Assembly: GCF_000760595.1 (NCBI RefSeq)
Contig: NZ_BBNM01000010.1
Span: 51,661-115,660, forward strand
DNA from: Acinetobacter soli
GTDB lineage: Bacteria > Pseudomonadota > Gammaproteobacteria > Pseudomonadales > Moraxellaceae
DNA length: 64,000 bases
Direction of reading: 5' to 3'
In this document: piece by piece, positions 56,060-64,000 of the stretch
How the letters are laid out: the number at the start of each line of letters is the position of its first letter
How positions within the stretch are numbered: the first letter of the stretch is position 1
Program-made: the position numbers and the translations under genes
The notes under the pieces: model-generated
Databases searched by the model: none
The model's input: only the letters and a program-made list of their open reading frames with translations
Told to the model about the DNA's origin: nothing

Positions 56060-57397
56060 ATGGCTTCAAATCTAGCATCTTCTTCTTCCCACGAAAAACG
56101 CGCACGCAAAGCCGCTCTGAGTAGTTTTATCGGTGCCGTTGTCGATTGGTATGATTTCTTATTGTATGGCATTGTTGCCGCACTGATTTTCAATCAGCAA
56201 TTTTTTCCAAGTATTAGCCCTGCAATGGGTACCCTCGCTGCTTTTGCAACGTTTGGGGTGGGTTTCTTGTTTCGTCCGTTAGGTGGTGTGGTGTTTGGCC
56301 ATTTTGGCGACCGCATCGGGCGTAAAAAAATGCTGTTTTTAACCGTTTTCCTGATGGGCACCGCCACAGTACTAATTGGATTATTACCCAACTTTGAGGC
56401 CATCGGCTGGTGGGCACCCGTTCTTCTGGTGCTACTACGTGCAATTCAAGGTTTTGCTGTTGGTGGTGAATGGGGTGGCGCAGCCTTGATGGCTGTTGAA
56501 AATGCACCGCAGGATCGAAAGGCATTTTACAGCAGTGGTGTTCAAATCGGATATGGCGTCGGCTTAATGCTCGCCACTGGTAGTGTTTCGGGCATTATTT
56601 ATGTATTCGGACAAGAAGCTTTTGCCGACTGGGCATGGCGTATTCCCTTTATCGCCAGTGTGGTCTTGGTTCTCTGTGCCTTATGGGTTCGCGGCGGACA
56701 AGAAGAATCACAAGAATTTATTCAAGAAGTTGCAAAAACCAAGACCCAAACAACCAAAATTCCGCTATTTGAAGCGGTGCGTCAAAATCCTAAAGCGTTC
56801 TTTTATATTATTGCACTGCGTTTGGCCGAGCTACTGACCATGTATTTGGTCACAACCTTCGCGCTCAACTACTCCACTAAAAATCTAGGGATGTCTTCAA
56901 GCTTATTTCTAAATATTGGCTTGATGGTCGGTGCGATTAGCTGTCTGACCATTCCCTTTTTCGCACATATTTCCGACCGCTTTGGCCGTCGCCGGATGTG
57001 TGTGATAGGCGGTTTAATCGGGGCAATCTGTGCATTTCCTTTCTTTTTGGCACTTGAAAGTGGCTCTACGCTCTGGATCGTGATTTTCGCGATTTTGCTG
57101 GCCAATCTTTCACACGATATGGTGGTCAGTGTTCATCAGCCTATTTTTACCGAGCTCTTTGGCGCATCATATCGTTATAGCGGTGCAGGTGTAGGCTATC
57201 AGGTCGCCAGTATTGTAGGGGGCGGATTCACCCCATTCATCGCAACAGGATTGATTACGCTGGGTAACGGGCATTGGCACTATGTGGCATTTTATTTAAC
57301 CCTGGGATGTTTATTAACTGCGTGTGTTGCAGCACGAATGAAAGCACAAGTACAATCGGCAGATCTTTCTTCTGGTTATCCCCATACAGGAAAATAA
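56060..57397 (+). CDS. MFS transporter, metabolite:H+ symporter (MHS) family
   Basis: 445 residues from ATG 56060 (MASNLASSSS). The frame opens at 55997, but that start lacks the family pattern. Family signature: SSFIGAVVDWYDFLLYGIVAALIFNQ in pieces, GGVVFGHFGDRIGRKKML, RAIQGFAVGGEWGGAALMAVE. MHS members (ShiA, ProP, KgtP) import organic acids or osmolytes with protons; the substrate is unclear. The RidA gene starts directly at the next base after its stop, so the two are coupled. Confidence 0.86.
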   Translation: MASNLASSSSHEKRARKAALSSFIGAVVDWYDFLLYGIVAALIFNQQFFPSISPAMGTLAAFATFGVGFLFRPLGGVVFGHFGDRIGRKKMLFLTVFLMGTATVLIGLLPNFEAIGWWAPVLLVLLRAIQGFAVGGEWGGAALMAVENAPQDRKAFYSSGVQIGYGVGLMLATGSVSGIIYVFGQEAFADWAWRIPFIASVVLVLCALWVRGGQEESQEFIQEVAKTKTQTTKIPLFEAVRQNPKAFFYIIALRLAELLTMYLVTTFALNYSTKNLGMSSSLFLNIGLMVGAISCLTIPFFAHISDRFGRRRMCVIGGLIGAICAFPFFLALESGSTLWIVIFAILLANLSHDMVVSVHQPIFTELFGASYRYSGAGVGYQVASIVGGGFTPFIATGLITLGNGHWHYVAFYLTLGCLLTACVAARMKAQVQSADLSSGYPHTGK

Positions 57398-57751
57398 ATG
57401 ACCGTACAACGATTGCACGTCGAAAAGCGCTTCTCAGAAATCGCGATTGCTGGAAATCTGGTTCATCTTGCAGGTCAGTTGGCTAGCGATACGAATCTTG
57501 ATATCACAGGTCAAACCCAGCAAACGCTGGATATTATCGATCGCTTTTTGGCAGATGCAGGTACAGACAAGCGCCATATTCTCTCTGTGATGATTTTCTT
57601 AAAAGATATTGAGCGCGACTATGCTGCAATGAACGCTGTCTGGGACGCTTGGTGTGCAGACATGCAAGCCCTACCGCGCACGTGTGTAGAAGCCAAAATG
57701 TATCATCCTGACGTATTGGTCGAAATGACCGTAACTGCCGTTAAGCCTTAA
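57398..57751 (+). CDS. RidA/YjgF-family protein
   Basis: 117 residues. RidA pattern: HLAGQLASDTN, QTQQTLDIIDRFLADAG, SVMIFLKDIERDYAAMNAVWDAW and the Arg-bearing LPRTCVEAKM near the C-terminus, where RidA holds its substrate-binding Arg. Members hydrolyse reactive enamines and imines. Coupling to an MHS transporter suggests a shared amino acid or amine pathway, an inference. Confidence 0.86.
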   Translation: MTVQRLHVEKRFSEIAIAGNLVHLAGQLASDTNLDITGQTQQTLDIIDRFLADAGTDKRHILSVMIFLKDIERDYAAMNAVWDAWCADMQALPRTCVEAKMYHPDVLVEMTVTAVKP

Positions 57752-58279
57752 TCAGCTTTTTGCAAAGATGCTGTATTTGACCAGTCGTTCACTGGGTTCA
57801 CTGGTCATCACATAGCTCATTTCATTTGCTGCCTTGGCTGGATACACATCGCGACGCAGTGCTGCCAATTGCGGCACTTGCGTGTAATGTAAAATCCGAT
57901 AACCTGCCGATTGCAGCAGTTGCTCTTTATAACTGTCGTGCTGAGTGCGGCGGACGTGCAAAGGGTCGGAAAAATCAATCACCGCCAACACATGATACTG
58001 ATGATCTAAAATCACAAAGTCGGCCACCATATTTTGGTATTTATAACGTGTCCGCGGTAATTTCGTGGTGATCAGGGCATCGAAAGACACTCGAGCCAAG
58101 ACGGTCAGTTCTGGCAATGCCTCTTTAAGACGATTGAAAAATAGTTGTTCATGCGCACTAAATACGGCACGCTGTTTCAGTACACTGTCATTTTTTTGTT
58201 TCCGCTGTAGCCCCTTCAGACTGGCAAAAACAAACAGGGCAAAAATACCCACAATCAAGAACCAATACATGTATCTCAT
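57752..58279 (-). CDS. DUF2726-domain membrane-anchored protein
   Basis: 175 residues. One N-terminal membrane helix (MYWFLIVGIFALFVFASL) and a DUF2726 domain at about 40-150 (FSAHEQLFFNRLKEALPELTVLARVSFDALI; VADFVILDHQYHVLAVIDFSD; YKEQLLQSAGYRIL). The fold resembles nuclease-like domains but its function is unknown. It converges on the RidA gene, with stops directly adjacent. Confidence 0.8.
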   Translation of the reverse strand: MRYMYWFLIVGIFALFVFASLKGLQRKQKNDSVLKQRAVFSAHEQLFFNRLKEALPELTVLARVSFDALITTKLPRTRYKYQNMVADFVILDHQYHVLAVIDFSDPLHVRRTQHDSYKEQLLQSAGYRILHYTQVPQLAALRRDVYPAKAANEMSYVMTSEPSERLVKYSIFAKS

Positions 58280-58662
58280 TCCTTTTATCTATTTTTATAG
58301 TTTCGGTTTACAGCCGAATTTTAAATCTTGACCCAATTTTTTATCATCATGGTCAAACGCTTCCATCGCATGTGTTTAACTTAAAGTGTTCTCCTGCCTT
58401 TGGCAAGTACGACCTTCGGACAAATGCTGCTTTATCAGGCCAATGTTTGAATCACTTTCATGTGATGCGTGGCATATCTCACTTTAATTCATCTCATAAA
58501 AACTGTTATCTTCAAATCAGTTAACGCTTACGGTTACATCTATGACATGATCAATTGCTGGGCCAAAGTGCAATGGGAATATCTTCCTTTTTTTATGTAT
58601 AAGTTTTGCGACTTTAGTCGGATAAAAAAGCGCCTCTCTCAGGAAGCGCTTTTTTATAGGTC
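58280..58662. other. Intergenic region upstream of the DUF2726 gene
   Basis: About 380 bp. It should hold the DUF2726 promoter at its left. At its right is the terminator of the YgiQ gene (58624-58655). Short frames here lack ribosome sites and I regard them as non-coding. Confidence 0.4.
58624..58655. terminator. Terminator of the YgiQ-family gene
   Basis: AAAAAAGCGCcTctctcaggAaGCGCTTTTT: stem AAAAAAGCGC/GCGCTTTTT with a short internal mismatch. It lies 8 bp beyond the leftward ygiQ stop. Confidence 0.8.
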
Positions 58663-61047
58663 TTATCGGTGTGATTTACTACGTGGCTTGGAGCGCTGTG
58701 ACTTCGAATCGGATGACTGCCGATCTTTGGTTTCACGTGGAGGCAAGCCCGTGTGCTGCGTCAGGATTTGACCTTTTTGCGGTCGCTTCTGGCCTTGAGA
58801 GGCAGATTGCTGAGCACTTCGTTTAACCGAATCACCTGCTGCAGTCGAGTTTTTCTTACGCGCTGATTTGTATTCACCTTCTGTGCCCTTCGGCTGATAG
58901 GTTGGAATCAAATGCTGCTTAGAGTTACCAATCAAGTCGGCACGGCCCATTTCTTTTAATGCTTCACGCAGCATTGGCCAGTTATTTGGATCATGGTAAC
59001 GCAAGAATGCTTTATGCAAACGACGACGTTTTTCACCTTTCACGATATCGACATTTTCAGTATAGCGTGCCACTTTGGCCAACGGGTTTTTACCCGAATA
59101 GTACATGGTGGTGGCGGTGGCCATTGGCGATGGATAGAAAGTCTGCACCTGATCGGCACGGAAACCATTTTTCTTCAGCCAGATTGCCAAATGCATCATG
59201 TCGTAATCCGAAGTACCCGGATGCGCCGCAATAAAATACGGAATCAGGTATTGTTCTTTGCCTGCTTCTTTACTAAAGCGCTCAAACATTTGCTTAAAGC
59301 GGTCATAGGTTCCGATGCCCGGCTTCATCATTTTTGATAAAGGCCCTTGCTCGGTATGCTCTGGCGCAATTTTTAAGTAGCCGCCCACATGATGCTGTAC
59401 CAATTCTTTGACGTATTCAGGATTCAAAACCGCCAAGTCATATCGCAGGCCTGATCCAATCAGAATTTTTTTCACGCCCTTGATCTGGCGGGCTTTACGG
59501 TATAACTGTACCAAAGGTGCATGATCAGTATGCAAATTCTGACAAACGCCCGGATAAACACACGACGGTTTACGGCAGTTCTTTTCAATTTCAGGATCTT
59601 TACAATGCAAACGGTACATGTTTGCCGTTGGGCCACCCAAATCCGAAATGATCCCGGTAAACTGCGGCGCAGTATCCCGAATTTTTTCAATTTCACGTAA
59701 GATCGAGTCTTCAGAACGGTTCTGGATAATCCGTCCCTCATGCTCAGTAATCGAACAGAAGGTACAACCACCAAAGCAGCCACGCATGATATTGACCGAA
59801 AATTTGATCATATCAAACGCTGGAAAACGTGCATTTCCATAAGATGGATGCGGTAAGCGAGCATACGGCAAGTCAAACACATAATCCATTTCTTCCGTAG
59901 TAAGCGGAATTGGCGGTGGATTAATCCACACATCACGCTCGCCATGACGTTGCACCAAGGCACGGGCATTCCCCGGATTGGTTTCTAAATGCAAGATACG
60001 GTTGGCATGCGCATACAGCACCTGATCGTTGGCGACTTCTTCAAAAGAAGGCAGACGAATTACGGCCAGTTCACGTGGCGGCAATTTATGCTTGATTGCT
60101 TTCGATGCAGCAGGCTGGAGCTGCACAATTTGCGTATCTGGGTCGAGTTGATCACCTTCACGAATAATCGGATTCGCAACAATTTCTTTTTGAAAATTCT
60201 GATACTGGGCCAGTGAATTGCCTTTTTCTTTTTCGACTTCACAGCCGTCGATATCTTCCGTCATCACATAAGGGTTGATAATCGGATCGACTCGGCCAAT
60301 GGTGTCGACATCGTTACTGGCAATCTCAACAAATTTTGCTTTCGCAGCTTTATTGTGTTTATTGATAATAAATGCAGTACCACGCACATCATTGATGTCA
60401 TGAACTTTTTCACCTTTTGCCAAACGGTGCATCACTTCAATCACTGCACGTTCACCATTCCCATACATCAGTAAATCGGCTTTAGAGTCCATGAGAATGG
60501 AGCGACGAACTTTGTCCGACCAGTAATCATAATGCGCGATACGACGTAAGCTTCCTTCAATTCCGCCAAGTAAAACCGGAACATCCGGAAAGGCTTCACG
60601 GCAGCGCTGACAGTAGACCGTTGCCGCACGATCTGGACGCTTATTCGGCGCATTATCCGGTGAATAAGCATCATCCGAGCGGATTTTTCGATCTGCCGTA
60701 TAACGGTTGATCATCGAATCCATATTACCGGCAGTCACGCCCCAAGCAATGGTCGGCTTACCCAAAACACGAAAGCTCTCGACATTGGTCCAATCGGGTT
60801 GTGCGATAATCCCCACACGAAACCCTTGTGCTTCGAGTACACGACCGATCACACCCGATACAAATGACGGATGGTCGATATAGGCATCGCCACAGACCAA
60901 AATAAAATCGCAGGCATCCCAGCCAAGTTGGTCCATTTCCTCGCGTGACATCGGCAAAAATGGCGCAGGTTCAAAACACGACGCCCAATATTTGTCGTAA
61001 TCAAACAGCGCTTTTGGCGCGGTCTGCATGGTATAGGCTGTAGACAT
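58663..61047 (-). CDS. ygiQ: YgiQ-family radical SAM protein
   Basis: 794 residues. An N-terminal YgiQ domain ([26 protein letters not shown]) is followed by the radical SAM core with the CxxxCxxC cluster site ([17 protein letters not shown]). The C-terminal tail is basic and low complexity ([37 protein letters not shown]). The reaction of YgiQ proteins is unknown. Single gene, well conserved in gamma-proteobacteria. Confidence 0.92.
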   Translation of the reverse strand: MSTAYTMQTAPKALFDYDKYWASCFEPAPFLPMSREEMDQLGWDACDFILVCGDAYIDHPSFVSGVIGRVLEAQGFRVGIIAQPDWTNVESFRVLGKPTIAWGVTAGNMDSMINRYTADRKIRSDDAYSPDNAPNKRPDRAATVYCQRCREAFPDVPVLLGGIEGSLRRIAHYDYWSDKVRRSILMDSKADLLMYGNGERAVIEVMHRLAKGEKVHDINDVRGTAFIINKHNKAAKAKFVEIASNDVDTIGRVDPIINPYVMTEDIDGCEVEKEKGNSLAQYQNFQKEIVANPIIREGDQLDPDTQIVQLQPAASKAIKHKLPPRELAVIRLPSFEEVANDQVLYAHANRILHLETNPGNARALVQRHGERDVWINPPPIPLTTEEMDYVFDLPYARLPHPSYGNARFPAFDMIKFSVNIMRGCFGGCTFCSITEHEGRIIQNRSEDSILREIEKIRDTAPQFTGIISDLGGPTANMYRLHCKDPEIEKNCRKPSCVYPGVCQNLHTDHAPLVQLYRKARQIKGVKKILIGSGLRYDLAVLNPEYVKELVQHHVGGYLKIAPEHTEQGPLSKMMKPGIGTYDRFKQMFERFSKEAGKEQYLIPYFIAAHPGTSDYDMMHLAIWLKKNGFRADQVQTFYPSPMATATTMYYSGKNPLAKVARYTENVDIVKGEKRRRLHKAFLRYHDPNNWPMLREALKEMGRADLIGNSKQHLIPTYQPKGTEGEYKSARKKNSTAAGDSVKRSAQQSASQGQKRPQKGQILTQHTGLPPRETKDRQSSDSKSQRSKPRSKSHR

Positions 61048-61255
61048 AGCTTGCGATTCTCGGCTTGCTGAAGTGATGGGATAACATCAAAGATGAAAGC
61101 CGAGCATTTTAACATGAATACCCTTCACTTTTCAGAATTATAAAAATTGTGGAAACAATGACATAACAATTAAATTGTATAAAGTTTAGACAGTTTTCAC
61201 TTATGTTGCCAACTCGTGTGGCAACATACGATTCTTCTCGATACTGACTCTGTAT

Positions 61256-62515
61256 TTAAAACAGTGCTTTGGGTAGTTTGATCTGAATGATTTCATTATC
61301 ATCGGCAAGTTTGGCATTGCGACCAGATGATCCCGGAAAATTATTGTCATTAATGACGGTAAGTGTATTGCCATTTTCAATCACAATATCTTCAATGGTT
61401 TCAAACGGAAACGCAAAATTTTGTCCCGTGCCGAGATCACCGTTTCGTGCAGTGGCATACAATAGATCAGGATTAGCAATCTGCATTAAATCGACTAAAT
61501 CCTCACGATTAACCAGTTGGCCCGATGCATTGAGTTGAATGCGGATCAATTTTTTATAACCGCCTAAATTATTCTGGGTGGCATCGCGCTCGATAATAAT
61601 ACCTTGTTTGTCATTAAACAGTTGAAAGTCACCGATATTGGTGGCTTTGCTATCCAGTGCAAACCAGTAATACTGACCCGTATAAGCTTTTTTCTTGAGA
61701 TCAAATTGTGAAATCAACAGATGGCGCTCGCTGTCATGCAAAGATTTGATCGGTTTTTCGATCAATGGATACAAATACTGCCCATCAGGTGAAATGGCCA
61801 TGCCTTCAAAGCCGCCACTTTGCTGAACCAATGGTTCGACATAATTGATTTGAGCTTTATTCCATTGGTTTTGAGGCGAGCGTAATTCTTGCGCTGGATT
61901 TAAAGGATGAGGTAATGGAATAGGTGCATCTAGCAACACCCCTTCTGCTGAAAAATGCAGTAAATATGGACCAAACTCATCACCGATCCAATACGTTCCA
62001 TCAGGCGCGCGCTGCATCGATTCTGGATCGAAATCTGCACCTGTCAATAATCGTTCAGCACTATTGGCATTAACAATATCAAACGGAACGCGCTTGTTTG
62101 GATCGCGCAGCTGAATGAAGCTTTGTACCGTTACAGTGCCAGAGCCTTGGCTTTTGGTTTTAAAATCAGGGCTCAGTTTATAAATTCTAAGTAGAAAATC
62201 GGCAGAATTATCTTGCGTCCCGAAACCGTTATCCGCCATAACCATATAGCTGCCATCTTTGTTTTTTAAGGCTGCGGAAAACCCTTGTACAGGCTGTCCT
62301 TTAAAAGGCGGATAAATACCATTGGCACCTTTTACGGCCTTGCCCGAATCTGGCCCGCTGGCATAGGTGTCTACAGGAAGTTTAGCAAAGGCCACCAAGG
62401 TGGGTTGACTGATCGAATCACTCAAGCTGGGCTGCGATGCATCATGCTCATCGTTACATCCAGCTAAACCCATCAATGCGCCACACAGCATCGCCAATAC
62501 CGTTTTATTTTTCAT
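61256..62515 (-). CDS. Phytase/esterase-like lipoprotein
   Basis: 419 residues. The signal peptide ends in lipobox LAGC (17-20), so it is probably anchored by Cys20. A beta-propeller-type esterase-like/phytase domain follows (YMVMADNGFGTQDNSADFLLRIYKL; TYWIGDEFGPYLLHFS; GGFEGMAISPDGQYLYPLIE; VINDNNFPGSS). Such proteins are predicted to hydrolyse phosphate esters outside the inner membrane. It shares strand and lipoprotein style with the GDPD gene 210 bp upstream. Confidence 0.83.
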   Translation of the reverse strand: MKNKTVLAMLCGALMGLAGCNDEHDASQPSLSDSISQPTLVAFAKLPVDTYASGPDSGKAVKGANGIYPPFKGQPVQGFSAALKNKDGSYMVMADNGFGTQDNSADFLLRIYKLSPDFKTKSQGSGTVTVQSFIQLRDPNKRVPFDIVNANSAERLLTGADFDPESMQRAPDGTYWIGDEFGPYLLHFSAEGVLLDAPIPLPHPLNPAQELRSPQNQWNKAQINYVEPLVQQSGGFEGMAISPDGQYLYPLIEKPIKSLHDSERHLLISQFDLKKKAYTGQYYWFALDSKATNIGDFQLFNDKQGIIIERDATQNNLGGYKKLIRIQLNASGQLVNREDLVDLMQIANPDLLYATARNGDLGTGQNFAFPFETIEDIVIENGNTLTVINDNNFPGSSGRNAKLADDNEIIQIKLPKALF

Positions 62516-62725
62516 GAAATGAGATCTAGAATTAAAATTTAGCTCATTAAATCAGCTGAATGTGAAGTTTTGACTTCAACGGTATGACATCTTGATGTTC
62601 AATCTACCTAAACCAGTGTGATAAAGAACCAGAGCGGGTTTCAGCTCCCTTCTCTCTGGTTATTTGCACTAAATAAAACGATTGTATTGTTATATTGAGC
62701 TACACATAGTTCGCTTTTAACATCA

Positions 62726-63865
62726 TTATTTTGACTGGACTGCTGTATATTCTGTAATGGCTTGTCGACCAATAGCAGGGTCGTCCGTAAAAATACCATC
62801 TACGCCAGCTTGAAAATAAAGCTTCATTTCCTTGATCGATCCAGATGCACATCGCTCATCTAAACGCGCACTGCATCGTAAAGATTGTGGTAAGAAATTG
62901 TTTTCAGGACGAAAGGTATAGGGATGCACTTTTAGTCCAGCCAAATGCGCATCGGTTACAAAGGCTGTGGTTTGTGTCATATCGGTATTTTTAAAGATAT
63001 AGGATTTCGCTGGGCCTACACCATTGGCATATTGGGCGACATCTTTTAAACCCTGAGCCGTTGCCATGTCGGCATAAGTGGTTTTCGCTCCCTTTGCGAC
63101 GGCATCGGCAGGTTGACTCGAAGATGAATCATAGAGTTGAATCAATTGTGCACGTTGCACACTTTTCAGTGCGGCCAACTGCTGTTTAAGATATTTTAAA
63201 TTTTCAACTTCAAAAGACTGTAAATATATCGGTGCGATTTTTTGCGAATACTCATACTTTGCTAAAGTCTTGAGAAGAGGATCTTCAAGAGATAAATTTA
63301 ACGTCTTAAAGTAAGTCGGATGCTTGGTTTCAATATATAAACCAATCACTTTGCCTGTTTTTTTATAATGCTGATTGGCCAGATCAATAATTTCATCTAA
63401 AGTCGGTATGCTGTACAAATCATTGAACTGTGTATTGGCAGGGCGATACTGTGGAATACGTTCGCGCGCTTTGAGTTGCTGCAATTCTTTTAAGGTGAAA
63501 TCTTCAGTAAACCAACCGGTTATTGATACACCATCGATCACTTTAGTGGTTTTTCGATTAGCAAATTCAGGTAGGGTCGCTACATTGGTCGTGCCGCTGA
63601 TTTCATTTTCATGACGTGCAACCAGTACCCCATCTTTGGTAGAAACCAAATCTGGTTCAATAAAGTCAGCGCCATCATCAATGGCTTTTTGATATGAAGC
63701 AAGCGTATGTTCAGGACGTAATGCACTGGCACCGCGATGTCCAATCAATAAAATTTTAGGTTCTTGGACACTGGTATTTGGAGAAGCTGCCAAATCATCA
63801 TGATCATGGTCATTACACCCACTCAGTGCAATCAAACTCATGCACCAAAAGACTTTTTTTAACAT
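62726..63865 (-). CDS. glpQ: Glycerophosphodiester phosphodiesterase lipoprotein
   Basis: 379 residues. Lipobox LSGC with Cys17. Catalytic and metal residues of the GDPD barrel: His43-Arg44 (GHRGASALRPEHT), Glu52, Glu70 and Asp72 (FIEPDLV), His85 (VARHENEI). GlpQ-type enzymes release glycerol 3-phosphate from glycerophosphodiesters in the periplasm. The His/Asp-rich leader after the lipobox (NDHDHDDL) is also seen in the neighbour (NDEHD). The region beyond the start (63866-64000) shows no gene. Confidence 0.9.
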   Translation of the reverse strand: MLKKVFWCMSLIALSGCNDHDHDDLAASPNTSVQEPKILLIGHRGASALRPEHTLASYQKAIDDGADFIEPDLVSTKDGVLVARHENEISGTTNVATLPEFANRKTTKVIDGVSITGWFTEDFTLKELQQLKARERIPQYRPANTQFNDLYSIPTLDEIIDLANQHYKKTGKVIGLYIETKHPTYFKTLNLSLEDPLLKTLAKYEYSQKIAPIYLQSFEVENLKYLKQQLAALKSVQRAQLIQLYDSSSSQPADAVAKGAKTTYADMATAQGLKDVAQYANGVGPAKSYIFKNTDMTQTTAFVTDAHLAGLKVHPYTFRPENNFLPQSLRCSARLDERCASGSIKEMKLYFQAGVDGIFTDDPAIGRQAITEYTAVQSK

Positions 63866-64000
63866 GTTGTCGCTCTAATTTTTTAATTTGAGCTCAAAGT
63901 TTGGACTAAAAACTTGTCAACGACATGACAAAAGCGTTAAAAAATAGAGAGTTTCTGGATTACAAAGCTGATTTTTACATGCATTTTTCCACTTATTTTC

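Overview
The window looks like an Acinetobacter chromosome (species not determined). This rests on AT-rich DNA, the ubiK-comM, parC, ppa and OprD-family neighbourhoods, a ParC of 738 residues, and a Tn7-like transposon inside comM, the gene where A. baumannii AbaR-type islands sit. No rRNA, tRNA, CRISPR array or IS element was recognised.

Layout. 1-2178 is chromosome: amtB (cut by the window edge), glnK, ubiK and the 5' part of comM. 2179-37806 is a complete Tn7-like transposon of 35,628 bp. It has TGT...ACA termini, two end repeats on the left, four on the right, and a 5-bp target duplication GTGGA (2174-2178 and 37807-37811). Removing the element plus one duplication restores a continuous comM frame of 495 codons. 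37812-64000 is chromosome again: the 3' part of comM, two outer-membrane proteins, pyrophosphatase, acyl-CoA ligase, parC, several transporters, dinB, a YgiQ radical SAM protein and two lipoprotein phosphoesterase-type genes.

Transposon content, left to right. (1) A defence block: a fused XRE-ImmA/IrrE regulator-protease; an intergenic region that folds on paper into a four-way-junction RNA; a 42-codon ORF whose ribosome site lies in a hairpin; then a type II CBASS operon (CD-NTase, Cap2 E1/E2, Cap3 JAB protease, HNH-SAVED effector with an unusual N-terminal extension). (2) A 601-residue TnsE-like protein 51 bp behind the CBASS effector and about 21 kb from the other transposition genes. (3) A MerR-controlled metal operon: a CDF transporter with a Cys-rich leader and two MDCxxEE domains, plus FeoA and FeoB. 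(4) A 17-kb copper island: CusFABC, a CopL-like protein, CopB, CopA oxidase and a Met/His-rich protein read left; CopRS read right; a CopA-type P-ATPase; CopC and CopD. Two copies of ATGACA-N4-TGTAAT stand at its two divergent promoter regions. (5) The transposition genes tnsA, tnsB, tnsC, tniQ and a Cys-rich zinc-finger gene read leftward from the right end.

Working together: an intact-looking TnsABC/TniQ core carries an anti-phage module and a copper/heavy-metal module while inactivating comM, a helicase used in natural transformation. The least explained parts are the structured RNA and small ORF before CBASS, the displaced TnsE-like gene, and the N-terminal domain of the HNH-SAVED protein.
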